Assembly: GCA_029258815.1 (NCBI GenBank)
Contig: JAPDJZ010000066.1
Location: forward strand, 1-12,327
Direction: 5' to 3'
DNA length: 12,327 nt
From: an archaeon
GTDB lineage: Archaea; Thermoproteota; Nitrososphaeria_A; Caldarchaeales; Wolframiiraptoraceae
Both the position numbers and the translations under genes were made by a program. Shown one piece after another: positions 1-6,183 of the stretch; positions within the stretch are counted from its first letter, which is position 1, and every line of letters starts with the position of its first letter. Under the pieces are notes generated by a model. It had not been told where the DNA came from and made no database searches. It saw nothing but the letters and a program-made list of their open reading frames with translations.

Positions 1-40
1 CCATGAGCCTGTATTTCATCGAGACTTACGCGGCCTTCCA

Positions 41-58
41 GAGATTAAGGTTTATCTT
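41..58. promoter_or_regulatory. Possible TATA/BRE region, perhaps bidirectional
   Basis: An A+T-rich block (TTAAGGTTTATC at 45-56) lies 29-40 bases before the TTG start of the presenilin-like gene, the usual distance for an archaeal TATA box serving a leaderless or near-leaderless mRNA. On the other strand the same block reads GATAAACCTTAA and lies a similar distance before an ATG at 19-17, so it could serve a divergent gene that leaves the window. Inferred from spacing and composition only. Confidence 0.35.
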
Positions 59-84
59 CCGCGGATTAAGACCTGTGCTCGGCC

Positions 85-951
85 TTGTCGTCCGAGGTCG
101 GCGTCTCCCCGAGAAGCTACTTCCCGCTAATCCTATCAATCGCCCTAAGCTGGATTCTAACAAGCCTCTCCCTTCAGACGAGGATAGAGTATCCGCCGCT
201 CGTCATCGCCCCCGCCGAGGAGCCCAGCCCGGCTACGCCCCCGAGCGAGGCTCTGGCGAGCCCGGCACCCTACCTGAACACCTTGATAATCGTGGGGCTG
301 ATAACTGTCTCGGGGATCGTAGTCCTCTACCTCGCGCGGAAGAGGCGCAGGCTCTTCCAAGCCTTCATAGGACTCCTAATATGGCTCCTCTCCTTCGGGA
401 TAACCCTCTTCAACATAATATCCATGGGGTTCGCGGTCTCGCTCTGGATCCTGAGATTCTGGCTCCCGATAAGCTTGGCCGCGGCGTCGCTGGTAACCTA
501 CCTGATGATCCGGGGAAGGGGGTTGGCGGGGTCGGCCGCGGCGTCCTATATCGCGGCGGGGGCGGGCTCGGCCATAGGGATGAGCATACCCTACTGGACG
601 TTCATAGTCTTGATGATCGGGATCTCGGCCTACGACCTGGTCGCCGTGTATAAGGGCCACCTATCAACCCTAACGAAGGAGGACGCGGTAACCCTCAAGG
701 GCTTAACGGTTGAGGCCGGAGACCTAGTCATAGGCCTCGGAGACCTCTTCTTCTACTCCCTAGCCGTCTCGGCGATCCTGAGATACCTCGGAGCGATCCC
801 GGCGGCCCTGGCCTCGGGCTCCGTAATCGCGGGCTATACGATCACCCTCCTAGCCCTTAGGAAGCGGAGGATCCTACCCGGTCTTCCGATCCCCCTCCTC
901 CTGGCCTTGGGTTCCGCCGTCTTGGCAAAGCTTGCGATAGACCTCCTCTAG
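85..951 (+). CDS. Presenilin-like A22-family intramembrane aspartyl protease
   Basis: A 288-residue polytopic membrane protein. Hydrophobic segments fall at about 12-30, 64-84, 90-140, 150-188, 212-230, 236-258 and 264-288. The catalytic pair of presenilins and signal peptide peptidases is visible: YD at 183-184 near the end of one helix and GLGD at 217-220 in the next. A proline-rich LPGLPIPLL stretch (264-272) sits where the family has its PAL motif. Length and motif order match the archaeal presenilin homologues (SPP_2 type), which cut transmembrane helices inside the membrane. A proline/alanine-rich loop (about 37-62) lies between the first two helices, probably outside the cell. The TTG start puts one hydrophobic segment right at the N terminus and follows a TATA-like block at about -30. 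No partner or substrate is suggested by the neighbours. I am confident of the family; the substrate is unknown. Confidence 0.88.
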   Translation: MSSEVGVSPRSYFPLILSIALSWILTSLSLQTRIEYPPLVIAPAEEPSPATPPSEALASPAPYLNTLIIVGLITVSGIVVLYLARKRRRLFQAFIGLLIWLLSFGITLFNIISMGFAVSLWILRFWLPISLAAASLVTYLMIRGRGLAGSAAASYIAAGAGSAIGMSIPYWTFIVLMIGISAYDLVAVYKGHLSTLTKEDAVTLKGLTVEAGDLVIGLGDLFFYSLAVSAILRYLGAIPAALASGSVIAGYTITLLALRKRRILPGLPIPLLLALGSAVLAKLAIDLL

Positions 952-984
952 CCGAAATCCGTCGATCCGCCGGCCATATTCACC

Positions 985-995
985 AATAATTATAT
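985..995 (+). promoter_or_regulatory. TATA-like box of the PEP carboxykinase gene
   Basis: AATAATTATAT is the only strongly A+T run in the 74-base gap between the protease stop and the carboxykinase start. It ends 31 bases before the ATG at 1026, predicting a transcript with a leader of about ten bases or less. No Shine-Dalgarno match precedes the ATG. Confidence 0.5.
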
Positions 996-1025
996 GCTGG
1001 TCTATTTTCGAATGCTTAGCCTGTC

Positions 1026-2831
1026 ATGAAGATGGCGATAGGCGAGGCGAAGGTGATACCGAAGATAGAGGAGCTGACGATCGGCGGCTTCAAGGAGGCA
1101 TTTAAGCGCATCCTCGAGCTCAAGAGGAGGTGCGGCCTCGAACCCCTCCTAGACAATCCCCCGGACCTCCTAGAGAGGGCGAGGCTCTACGCCACGAGGT
1201 ATCGGAACGGGTCCCTAGGCTGGGCGTCGAACATCTGGCATAGATCGGAGAAGGGGACGGCCGTGATCGAGAGGGACGAGGATCTAAGATACGAGCACAG
1301 GCTTCTAATGCGCAGGGTTCTCGAACACGTCCTCGCCCAAGGCCCCTTGATTAAGGTGGATGGGGTGCTCGGGAAGCCGGGGAGCAGGGTCGAGCTTAGG
1401 TGCAGGCTTTACTGCGACCCCCAGTTCCCGGATATAGCGTATAGGTGGAGCCAGATAGCCTTTCCCGGAGATCCGTCGAAGGAGCCCGACGTCGAGCTCA
1501 TCTGCATACCCCACTACCTCGGGAACCCGGTGAACCCCGAGACCGGCCACCCCCTAATGGTTCTAAGATTCCCGAACCACGATTACACGATCATAACGTG
1601 CTCATCCTATCAGGGCGAGGTTAAGAAGGGGTTCCTAAGCCACTGGATAATGCACGTCTATAGGCGGGGCGGGACCGGGGAGCACGCGGCGTTGAGGGAG
1701 TTCACGGTGAAGCGCAGGGATGGGGGCGAGAGGAGGATGGTCGTCTGCATCTGGGGGCTGACGGGATCCGGCAAATCGACCCACGGCTTCTACGTCTGGG
1801 ACCGGGAGAACGCCCAAATCTACGTGAGGGAGTTCGGGGTAAACCCGCTCGACTACGTTAAGGATCAGGAGATAAAGAACGACGACATAATCGCGATCTT
1901 CGAGGATAGGGTGATAGGATCCGAGCGGGGTTCGTGGACGAAGACCGAGAACGTCAACCGGAGGCAGGTCGCGATCTGGAGGGCCGCCATGTCCCCGAGG
2001 GCTCTTCACGAGAACACGGAGTTCGACGAGAACGGGAACCCCAGCCTCGAGGGAAAGCTATTCCAATACCACGGCATGTTCAACCGGAACGCGCGATCCG
2101 TCTTCTTCCTAGAGGACACGGGATATTTCAGGGGCGATGTCGAGTCGAGCGGCCCCCTGAGCATGGCGATCTTCCTCTCGCCGGGCTACTTCACCGACTA
2201 CGCTTGGGTTAAGATAGCGGATCCCGCCTTCGCCGCCAAGGTTCTAGCGGATGGGAGGACCATCGGCCATCCCGCTCAGGCAAGGGACGCGTTCGGCGTC
2301 GTCTTCGCGACGAGATACTGTAAGCCGTTCACCATGGGCGTTCCATCGACGAAACACGTCCTAAGATTCTACGAGATGCTGAGGAAGAGGATGGAGGAGG
2401 GAGATCCTATAGAGGTCTACCAGTTCAACACCACGGGCAGGATTATAGCCCAATATACTTGGACGAAGACGAGAATAGGCGATGAGGAGATCGAGGTTCC
2501 GCAGCCGATTTTCAAGACTAGGCCGGATGGATTCAGGGAGCCCATAGGGGGAACCTCGCCGACCATCGAGGAAACGGAGTTATTCATACTTCAAGCGGCT
2601 AGAGGAGCCGTAGAATACGAGCCTCACCCAGTCTGGGGCGAAAAAGTCCTAATACCCATAGAAATTGAAGGGTTATCGAGCGAGAGGCTTAAGCAACTAA
2701 TGCCGACAACATACCTCTCGATGAACGAGTTCAGGAGGCTATTGAAAGCCCAGATAAAGCTAAGCAAATACCATCTCGACAAACAATGTCCAGGACTCCC
2801 ACCCGAAATCTATAACGCAATGGACTTTTAA
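1026..2831 (+). CDS. pckA: Divergent ATP-type phosphoenolpyruvate carboxykinase
   Basis: A 601-residue soluble protein. Key landmarks of ATP-dependent PEP carboxykinase (oxaloacetate + ATP to PEP + CO2 + ADP) can be laid on the E. coli enzyme from memory: HRSEKG with R73 for the GRSPKD substrate arginine; VDGVLGKPGSR (111-121) for VDAFCGANPDTR; YQGEVKKGF (195-203) for YYGEMKKGM, with K200/K201; H220 exactly 19 residues after K201, as the metal-binding His is in E. coli; P-loop GLTGSGKST (244-252); DD at 286-287, followed 13 residues later by ERGSWTKT, as DD is by EGGCYAKT; R357 for R333; and NTTGRI (468-473) near the adenine site. The whole catalytic set is therefore present although overall similarity looks low. 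Relative to E. coli, extra residues lie just before and after the P-loop. Likely role: gluconeogenesis or anaplerosis. A distant PEPCK-fold kinase with another substrate cannot be excluded. G+C drops noticeably over the last 200 bases of the gene. Confidence 0.75.
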   Translation: MKMAIGEAKVIPKIEELTIGGFKEAFKRILELKRRCGLEPLLDNPPDLLERARLYATRYRNGSLGWASNIWHRSEKGTAVIERDEDLRYEHRLLMRRVLEHVLAQGPLIKVDGVLGKPGSRVELRCRLYCDPQFPDIAYRWSQIAFPGDPSKEPDVELICIPHYLGNPVNPETGHPLMVLRFPNHDYTIITCSSYQGEVKKGFLSHWIMHVYRRGGTGEHAALREFTVKRRDGGERRMVVCIWGLTGSGKSTHGFYVWDRENAQIYVREFGVNPLDYVKDQEIKNDDIIAIFEDRVIGSERGSWTKTENVNRRQVAIWRAAMSPRALHENTEFDENGNPSLEGKLFQYHGMFNRNARSVFFLEDTGYFRGDVESSGPLSMAIFLSPGYFTDYAWVKIADPAFAAKVLADGRTIGHPAQARDAFGVVFATRYCKPFTMGVPSTKHVLRFYEMLRKRMEEGDPIEVYQFNTTGRIIAQYTWTKTRIGDEEIEVPQPIFKTRPDGFREPIGGTSPTIEETELFILQAARGAVEYEPHPVWGEKVLIPIEIEGLSSERLKQLMPTTYLSMNEFRRLLKAQIKLSKYHLDKQCPGLPPEIYNAMDF

Positions 2832-2914
2832 AATGTCCGAGATCTAATTTTCCTCGCTTGGCTCTAGAATATCCTCGCTAACACGTATTTGAGTACGCTG
2901 TTTGTTTCCCCAGG

Positions 2915-3163
2915 CTAGTAGGCATGCTTTCTATGCTCTATCTTAATTACGAGAATTATCCCCTCCTTCCTTCTGACCTCATACAATACCCTGTAGTCTC
3001 CGACCCTTATCCTATAAACACCCTCCATTCCGTGAACCTTAATCCTGTCGCCTGGATATGGGTTCTCCTCAAGTTCTAGAAGCCTTTCAACGATTCTATC
3101 TCTAATTGATGGACCGAGGGTCTTTAAGATCTTGTGAGCCTTTCTGGAGAGTCTTACTTCCAA
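2915..3163 (-). CDS. relE: RelE/ParE-family toxin (mRNA interferase-like)
   Basis: An 82-residue basic protein. The C-terminal half carries the RelE pattern: YRIRVGDYRVLYEV at 50-63, then a beta strand and IEHRKHAY at 75-82, with conserved R51, R53, R58, Y61, H77, R78 and Y82. Family knowledge: RelE toxins cut mRNA in the ribosomal A site and are neutralised by the protein encoded just upstream. The TTG start lies 5 bases after the antitoxin stop, and an AAGGAG about 12 bases upstream, inside the last antitoxin codons, can act as Shine-Dalgarno; this is typical toxin-antitoxin coupling. The toxin faces the carboxykinase gene tail to tail, with 83 bases between them and no obvious terminator hairpin. 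It appears intact. Confidence 0.88.
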   Translation of the reverse strand: MEVRLSRKAHKILKTLGPSIRDRIVERLLELEENPYPGDRIKVHGMEGVYRIRVGDYRVLYEVRRKEGIILVIKIEHRKHAY

Positions 3164-3168
3164 GGCTT

Positions 3169-3387
3169 CTAAAGCTCCTTCAAAGCTTCCCTGAGGGATA
3201 TGGTCTTCCCCTCTCTTAGCTCCTTTCTAGCTTCCTCCAAATCTCTTAGATCCTCCTCGGATAGAATCGCATCTTCAAGCCGGGCGACCCTCTCCTCAAG
3301 CCTTCTGACGATCTTCCTAAGCTCCTCGACTTCGGAGCCGTCCATCGCTTTCACTAAAAGAGAAGGGCGATCGCAGCTAATAAGCAT
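3169..3387 (-). CDS. RelB-type antitoxin partner of the RelE toxin
   Basis: Up to 72 residues, mostly helical and highly charged, with a heptad-like Leu/Val pattern over about 18-45 that suggests a coiled coil. The C-terminal end GKTISLREALKEL is typical of small archaeal antitoxins encoded before RelE toxins and is the likely toxin-wrapping segment. No ribbon-helix-helix or helix-turn-helix is visible. The true start is probably internal: ATG at 3345 (58 residues) or GTG at 3354. The extra N-terminal residues look unconserved, and a TATA-like run at 3383-3395 would put transcription initiation downstream of the 3387 ATG. It is the first gene of the pair and its stop is 5 bases from the toxin start. 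Identification rests on position and the C-terminal motif. Confidence 0.75.
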   Translation of the reverse strand: MLISCDRPSLLVKAMDGSEVEELRKIVRRLEERVARLEDAILSEEDLRDLEEARKELREGKTISLREALKEL

Positions 3388-3395
3388 AAATTTCT
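3383..3395 (-). promoter_or_regulatory. TATA-like box of the toxin-antitoxin operon
   Basis: Read on the minus strand, GAAATTTATGCTT is A+T-rich and lies about 30-45 bases before the internal starts at 3354 and 3345. If it is the TATA box, the antitoxin begins at one of these and not at the ATG at 3387, which lies inside the box. Based on spacing only. Confidence 0.35.
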
Positions 3396-3490
3396 CAATT
3401 ACGTCTTAACTTCTAGCGAGCTGAATCCTTTACCTCCATACTCCCCCATGTAGGTGTGTAGTTCTGTCGAAGCTCTGGACGATAATCCGG

Positions 3491-3501
3491 AAAAATTTTA
3501 T
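3491..3501 (+). promoter_or_regulatory. TATA-like box of the DCD-domain pseudogene
   Basis: AAAAATTTTAT lies 35-45 bases before the TTG at 3536 and only 8 bases before the in-frame ATG at 3509. A start of transcription about 25 bases downstream would favour the TTG as the original start codon. The spacing is only approximate. Confidence 0.4.
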
Positions 3502-3535
3502 CCTATTCATGCTATCGGCCTTCTCCAACGACCTA

Positions 3536-4128
3536 TTGGAAGTTTGTAAAAATGATACTGAAGCGGAGTGCTTTCAAAGAGCCTTATTTGGTCATCCGGA
3601 GTATTACCTAAATCAGGTTAAGCAGATTAAGAGGGGGACGTGCTCATTCTCTACGACGTAGAATCTGATATGTTGTTCATGCCTTTTAGGGCTGAGTCCG
3701 ATGGAGGATGGAATTTAGAGCGGAATGCCTGGGTGGCGGTTTCCAGCTCAGGTTAGAGTATCTTGGGAAAGTCTCATAATATTAAGGAATCTTCCAAAAG
3801 ATATCCGTTTTAAAGGGAGAAGCGTATTAAGCTAACACCTAAGGAAGCCTCTTCACTAATCGAAAATGCCCGGCTGAGCTTCCCTCCAGAAGATATACTC
3901 GAAGATCTTAGAAGGATTGACGAGGAGATCCACAGGATAGCGCATAGAATAGAAGAAGATTTGATGAGTAGGAAGGGCCATCCAGCAGATAGGATTATAG
4001 ACTTGGAATTTCATAGGGCAGAGCTCTTGGCGAGAATGAGAGATTTCGTTTGGGCTGTAAGGAGGCTTGATAGGGTAACGGGATTGCTTAAGCTGCCTTC
4101 GAGTAATTCTAATCTCTTTAAGCAATGA
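3536..4128 (+). pseudogene. Frameshifted DCD-like (Development and Cell Death) domain gene
   Basis: No long frame exists here, but five short ones read as a single protein. Frame a (3536-3637): KNDTEAECFQRALFGHPEYY...IKRG. Frame b (3640-3732): VLILYDVES...FRAESDGG...ERNAW. Frame c (3732-3770): GGFQLRLEYLGK. Frame d (about 3770-3829): ILRNLPKDIRFKGRSVL. Frame e (3832-4126): LTPKEASSLIENARL, then a charged helical tail. The order of motifs matches the DCD domain, known best from plants and, as I recall, also present in archaea: an ECFxRxLFGxP segment, a LxLYD strand, a SDGG...AW segment and a QLRLE strand. Each junction is repaired by one extra base, giving a 198-residue protein. The likely start is TTG 3536 (alternative ATG 3509). 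The tail (about residues 100-198) is predicted to be helical and I do not recognise it. The gene is divergent from the toxin-antitoxin operon and A+T-richer than the flanks. It is either a recent pseudogene or a run of sequencing errors. Confidence 0.75.
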
Positions 4129-4184
4129 AAAAAGCTTGTTCTTAGGGCTCGGGATTTAAGAGGCGTCGCATAAAATTCTTTGTG

Positions 4185-5357
4185 TTAGGGTTTCTCTAGG
4201 CTTAGGATTGTAACGTATGCGAAGTGGCCCGTTCCGCCGACATTATGTATTAAGACCTGACCCCTGTTTATCGGTGCCTGTCTTCCACGGTCTACCTCCT
4301 GTCTGAGCTGTCGAACCGCTTCGTATACCATTCCGAGGCCTGATGCCCCTATCGGGTGGCCTTTCGACTTCAGTCCGCCGTCGGTGTTTACGGGGATTAG
4401 TCCCCCGATGTAGGTTTGTTCTTCTCGCGCTAGTAGATAGCCTTTCCCTCGCTCCGCTATCCCCAGATCCTCGTAGGCTATTATCTCGGCTATGGTGAAG
4501 CAGTCGTGGATTAGGGCTAGGTCGAATTCCTTTATCGGATTCTCGACGCCGGCCCTCTCGTAGGCTTCCTTCGCGGCCTCGACCACGCTTTCAAGCGATA
4601 CCAAGCTTCTCCTCATGGTTAGATTCGCCGTCCCGGTTGCCATACCCTGGGCCTTAACCCAGATCGGGGTGTCCGTGAGCTTGGAGGCTATCCTCTCGGA
4701 CGCGACGACCGCGGCAGCGGCTCCGTCGGTTATCGGCGAGCAGTCGTAGAGCTTGAGGGGCCACGCGATATACCTCGACCCCATTACGTCCTCGATTGTT
4801 ATCCTCTTCTGGAATTGGGCCTTCGGATTCATCGATCCGTAGTAGTGGTTTTTTACGGCTATCTTGGCGAGGTCTTCCTCGGTTGCGCCGTATCTGCTCA
4901 TGTAAGCCGTCGCGAGGAGGGCGTAGTAGGCCGGGAAGGTGAGGCCGAAGCTCTCGAACTCCCAGAAGAAGTTCCCGCCTCGGCCGAGCAGCTCGACGAC
5001 CTGAGGGGTTGGAAGCTCGTTCATCCGCTCGGCTCCAACCGCTAGGGCGAGATCCGTGTAGCCGGATTCGACCATCGCGCAGGCCACGGCGAGAGCCGCG
5101 CTACCCGAAGCGCACGCTGCCTCGACCCTGAGCCCGCCCCTCGGATTTAGGCCGGCGTACTCGCATACGATCGGGAGCGGGAAGAACTCGCTACTCCACC
5201 CCCCGACGTTCCCGAAGGCAACGTATCCTATCTCCCTTCTATCAACGCCCGCGTCCCTCAGGGCTTCGTCGATCGCCTTATAGGCTAGCTCGGGAAGCTG
5301 ATGCTCTAGATCCCGGCCGAACCTAGTCATCCCGACGCCGATTATGGCAGCGGTCAT
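4185..5357 (-). CDS. SCPx-type thiolase-fold acyl-CoA acyltransferase
   Basis: A 390-residue protein when started at the ATG at 5357; the frame stays open to 5405, but the added 16 residues have no family counterpart and overlap the TATA region. It begins MTAAIIGVGMTRFG, the usual thiolase N terminus. The nucleophile is C82 in EAACASGS. HDCFTIAE (H284, C286) and GHPIGASG (H334) supply the other catalytic residues. Near the C terminus the classical thiolase CxG motif is replaced by NVGGTGH, as in sterol-carrier-protein-X thiolases, where HDCF takes over. Archaeal relatives make acetoacetyl-CoA for the mevalonate pathway or take part in acyl-CoA metabolism. They usually sit next to a DUF35 zinc/OB-fold protein and HMG-CoA synthase; neither is adjacent here, so substrate and pathway remain open. 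The gene is G+C-rich, unlike the stretch just downstream. Confidence 0.87.
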   Translation of the reverse strand: MTAAIIGVGMTRFGRDLEHQLPELAYKAIDEALRDAGVDRREIGYVAFGNVGGWSSEFFPLPIVCEYAGLNPRGGLRVEAACASGSAALAVACAMVESGYTDLALAVGAERMNELPTPQVVELLGRGGNFFWEFESFGLTFPAYYALLATAYMSRYGATEEDLAKIAVKNHYYGSMNPKAQFQKRITIEDVMGSRYIAWPLKLYDCSPITDGAAAAVVASERIASKLTDTPIWVKAQGMATGTANLTMRRSLVSLESVVEAAKEAYERAGVENPIKEFDLALIHDCFTIAEIIAYEDLGIAERGKGYLLAREEQTYIGGLIPVNTDGGLKSKGHPIGASGLGMVYEAVRQLRQEVDRGRQAPINRGQVLIHNVGGTGHFAYVTILSLEKP

Positions 5358-5383
5358 CAGCCACTTATAAGCCGGAATAAACC

Positions 5384-5391
5384 ATTTAACG
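5384..5391 (-). promoter_or_regulatory. TATA-like box of the thiolase gene
   Basis: On the minus strand CGTTAAAT lies 27-34 bases before the ATG at 5357, the expected distance for a leaderless archaeal transcript. A second A+T run (GGTTTATT) follows closely. This supports the shorter thiolase start over the upstream TTG/ATG options. Confidence 0.45.
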
Positions 5392-5453
5392 TTTTTGTTA
5401 GACAAATGACTTTATCCTCAAGCTCGTTATTCCTCCGAATGGCCTGTGGGAAT

Positions 5454-5490
5454 CGTTATTAGGAATCTGTATAGCATGATCCTAATAACG
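5454..5490. repeat. Perfect 11-bp inverted repeat just before the HAD gene
   Basis: CGTTATTAGGA (5454-5464) and its exact complement TCCTAATAACG (5480-5490) are separated by 15 bases, and the second arm ends 2 bases before the HAD start codon. The left arm overlaps the only good TATA candidate (TTATTAGG). A further half-like copy, TCGTTATT, occurs at 5424-5431, 29 bases before the same octamer at 5453-5460. The repeat could be an operator for a dimeric repressor or a 5' mRNA hairpin. It sits in the divergent space between the thiolase and HAD genes. Confidence 0.8.
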
Positions 5491-5492
5491 GC

Positions 5493-6152
5493 ATGGGGAT
5501 AGAGGCCGTAATCTTCGACCTCGACGGAACCCTAATCGACTCGAGGCTCAGGTCGGAGGACGCTAAGCGGGACTTTCTTAGGAACTTGAGAGATCGGGGG
5601 ATAGATCCGGGTAGGATAAGCCCCAGGAGGCCGGCCGAGATCATCATAACCTATCTCGAGAGATATCGGTCGGCGGATCGAAAGTTTTTGATGAAGGTTC
5701 TCGAGGAGAGCTTCGAGCCCTACGAGGCGGAGGCCATTGAGAGGGCCAGGCTTAAGGCCGGCGTCAGGGAGGTTTTGGGGAGGCTTAGGGCTATCGGATG
5801 CGGGCTGGGCTTAGCCTCGAACAATAGCAGGAGGAGCGTGGAGAGGATTCTGAGGAAATTCGATCTAGAGGAATTGTTCAACGCCGTCGTCTCGAGGAAT
5901 GATGTTAGGAGGCTCAAACCCCACGAAGAGCCCATCCTGAAGGCCTTGAAGATCCTCGGATCGGCTCCGTGGAGAACGCTCTACGTCGGCGATACCATGA
6001 TAGATGTAATTGCGGGTAGGAGGGCTGGGGTTCACGTAGCGACCATAGCCGATAGGTGGTCGCCGTCGAGAGGTCCCGCCGACGGCTACGCCATCAGAGA
6101 CCTCGCGAGCGTGTTCGAGGTGATAAGGATTCTGGAGGAGCGAAGCTTTTAG
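5493..6152 (+). CDS. HAD-superfamily phosphatase, phosphoglycolate phosphatase-like
   Basis: 219 residues with all four HAD motifs. Motif I is VIFDLDGTLID, with nucleophile D9 and acid D11. Motif II is LASNNS, with S109. Motif III is K142 in RLKPHEE. Motif IV is YVGDTMIDV, with D167 and D171. A helical cap lies between motif I and motif II (about 20-95), the subfamily I layout of phosphoglycolate phosphatase and beta-phosphoglucomutase. It therefore hydrolyses, or less likely isomerises, a small phosphoester; the substrate cannot be read from the sequence. The start is the ATG directly after motif-free sequence, with motif I at the normal distance from it. An 11-bp inverted repeat ends 2 bases upstream and may control expression. 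The next gene starts 31 bases downstream on the same strand, so co-transcription is possible. Confidence 0.88.
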   Translation: MGIEAVIFDLDGTLIDSRLRSEDAKRDFLRNLRDRGIDPGRISPRRPAEIIITYLERYRSADRKFLMKVLEESFEPYEAEAIERARLKAGVREVLGRLRAIGCGLGLASNNSRRSVERILRKFDLEELFNAVVSRNDVRRLKPHEEPILKALKILGSAPWRTLYVGDTMIDVIAGRRAGVHVATIADRWSPSRGPADGYAIRDLASVFEVIRILEERSF

Positions 6153-6183
6153 AGCGCGGGGGGCTTCTAGCCTATCGGGGAAA

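Noticed and set aside
1..19. Possible start of a divergent minus-strand gene (ATG at 19-17, MKYRLM)
   Set aside because: Only six codons are inside the window. The TATA-like spacing is suggestive, but there is too little sequence to support a gene.
3..653. 216-residue plus-strand open frame overlapping the protease gene
   Set aside because: Arg/Pro/Gly-rich shadow of the G+C-rich protease frame; the protease has clear catalytic motifs and the shadow has none.
3200..3409. 69-residue plus-strand Ser-rich open frame
   Set aside because: Antisense shadow of the antitoxin gene; low-complexity Ser runs are typical of such shadows.
3410..3508. CRISPR, tRNA or small RNA gene in the divergent gap
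   Set aside because: I see no repeated units, no cloverleaf-like pairing and no conserved boxes; only the TATA-like run at 3491-3501 stands out.
3633..3642. Programmed ribosomal frameshifting in the DCD gene
   Set aside because: Four separate shifts would be needed, without slippery heptamers or clear downstream structures; decay or sequencing error is simpler.
3856..4125. 89-residue minus-strand open frame
   Set aside because: It lies opposite the last segment of the DCD pseudogene, whose plus-strand translation is charged, helical and protein-like; the minus frame has no recognisable pattern.
5358..5405. N-terminal 16-residue extension of the thiolase
   Set aside because: The residues do not resemble a thiolase start and the stretch contains the TATA-like element; MTAAIIGVG is the expected N terminus.
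6142..6167. Short GAAGC...GCTTC stem between the HAD and PIN genes
   Set aside because: Five-base arms with a 16-base loop are expected by chance in G+C-rich DNA, and no T-run follows.
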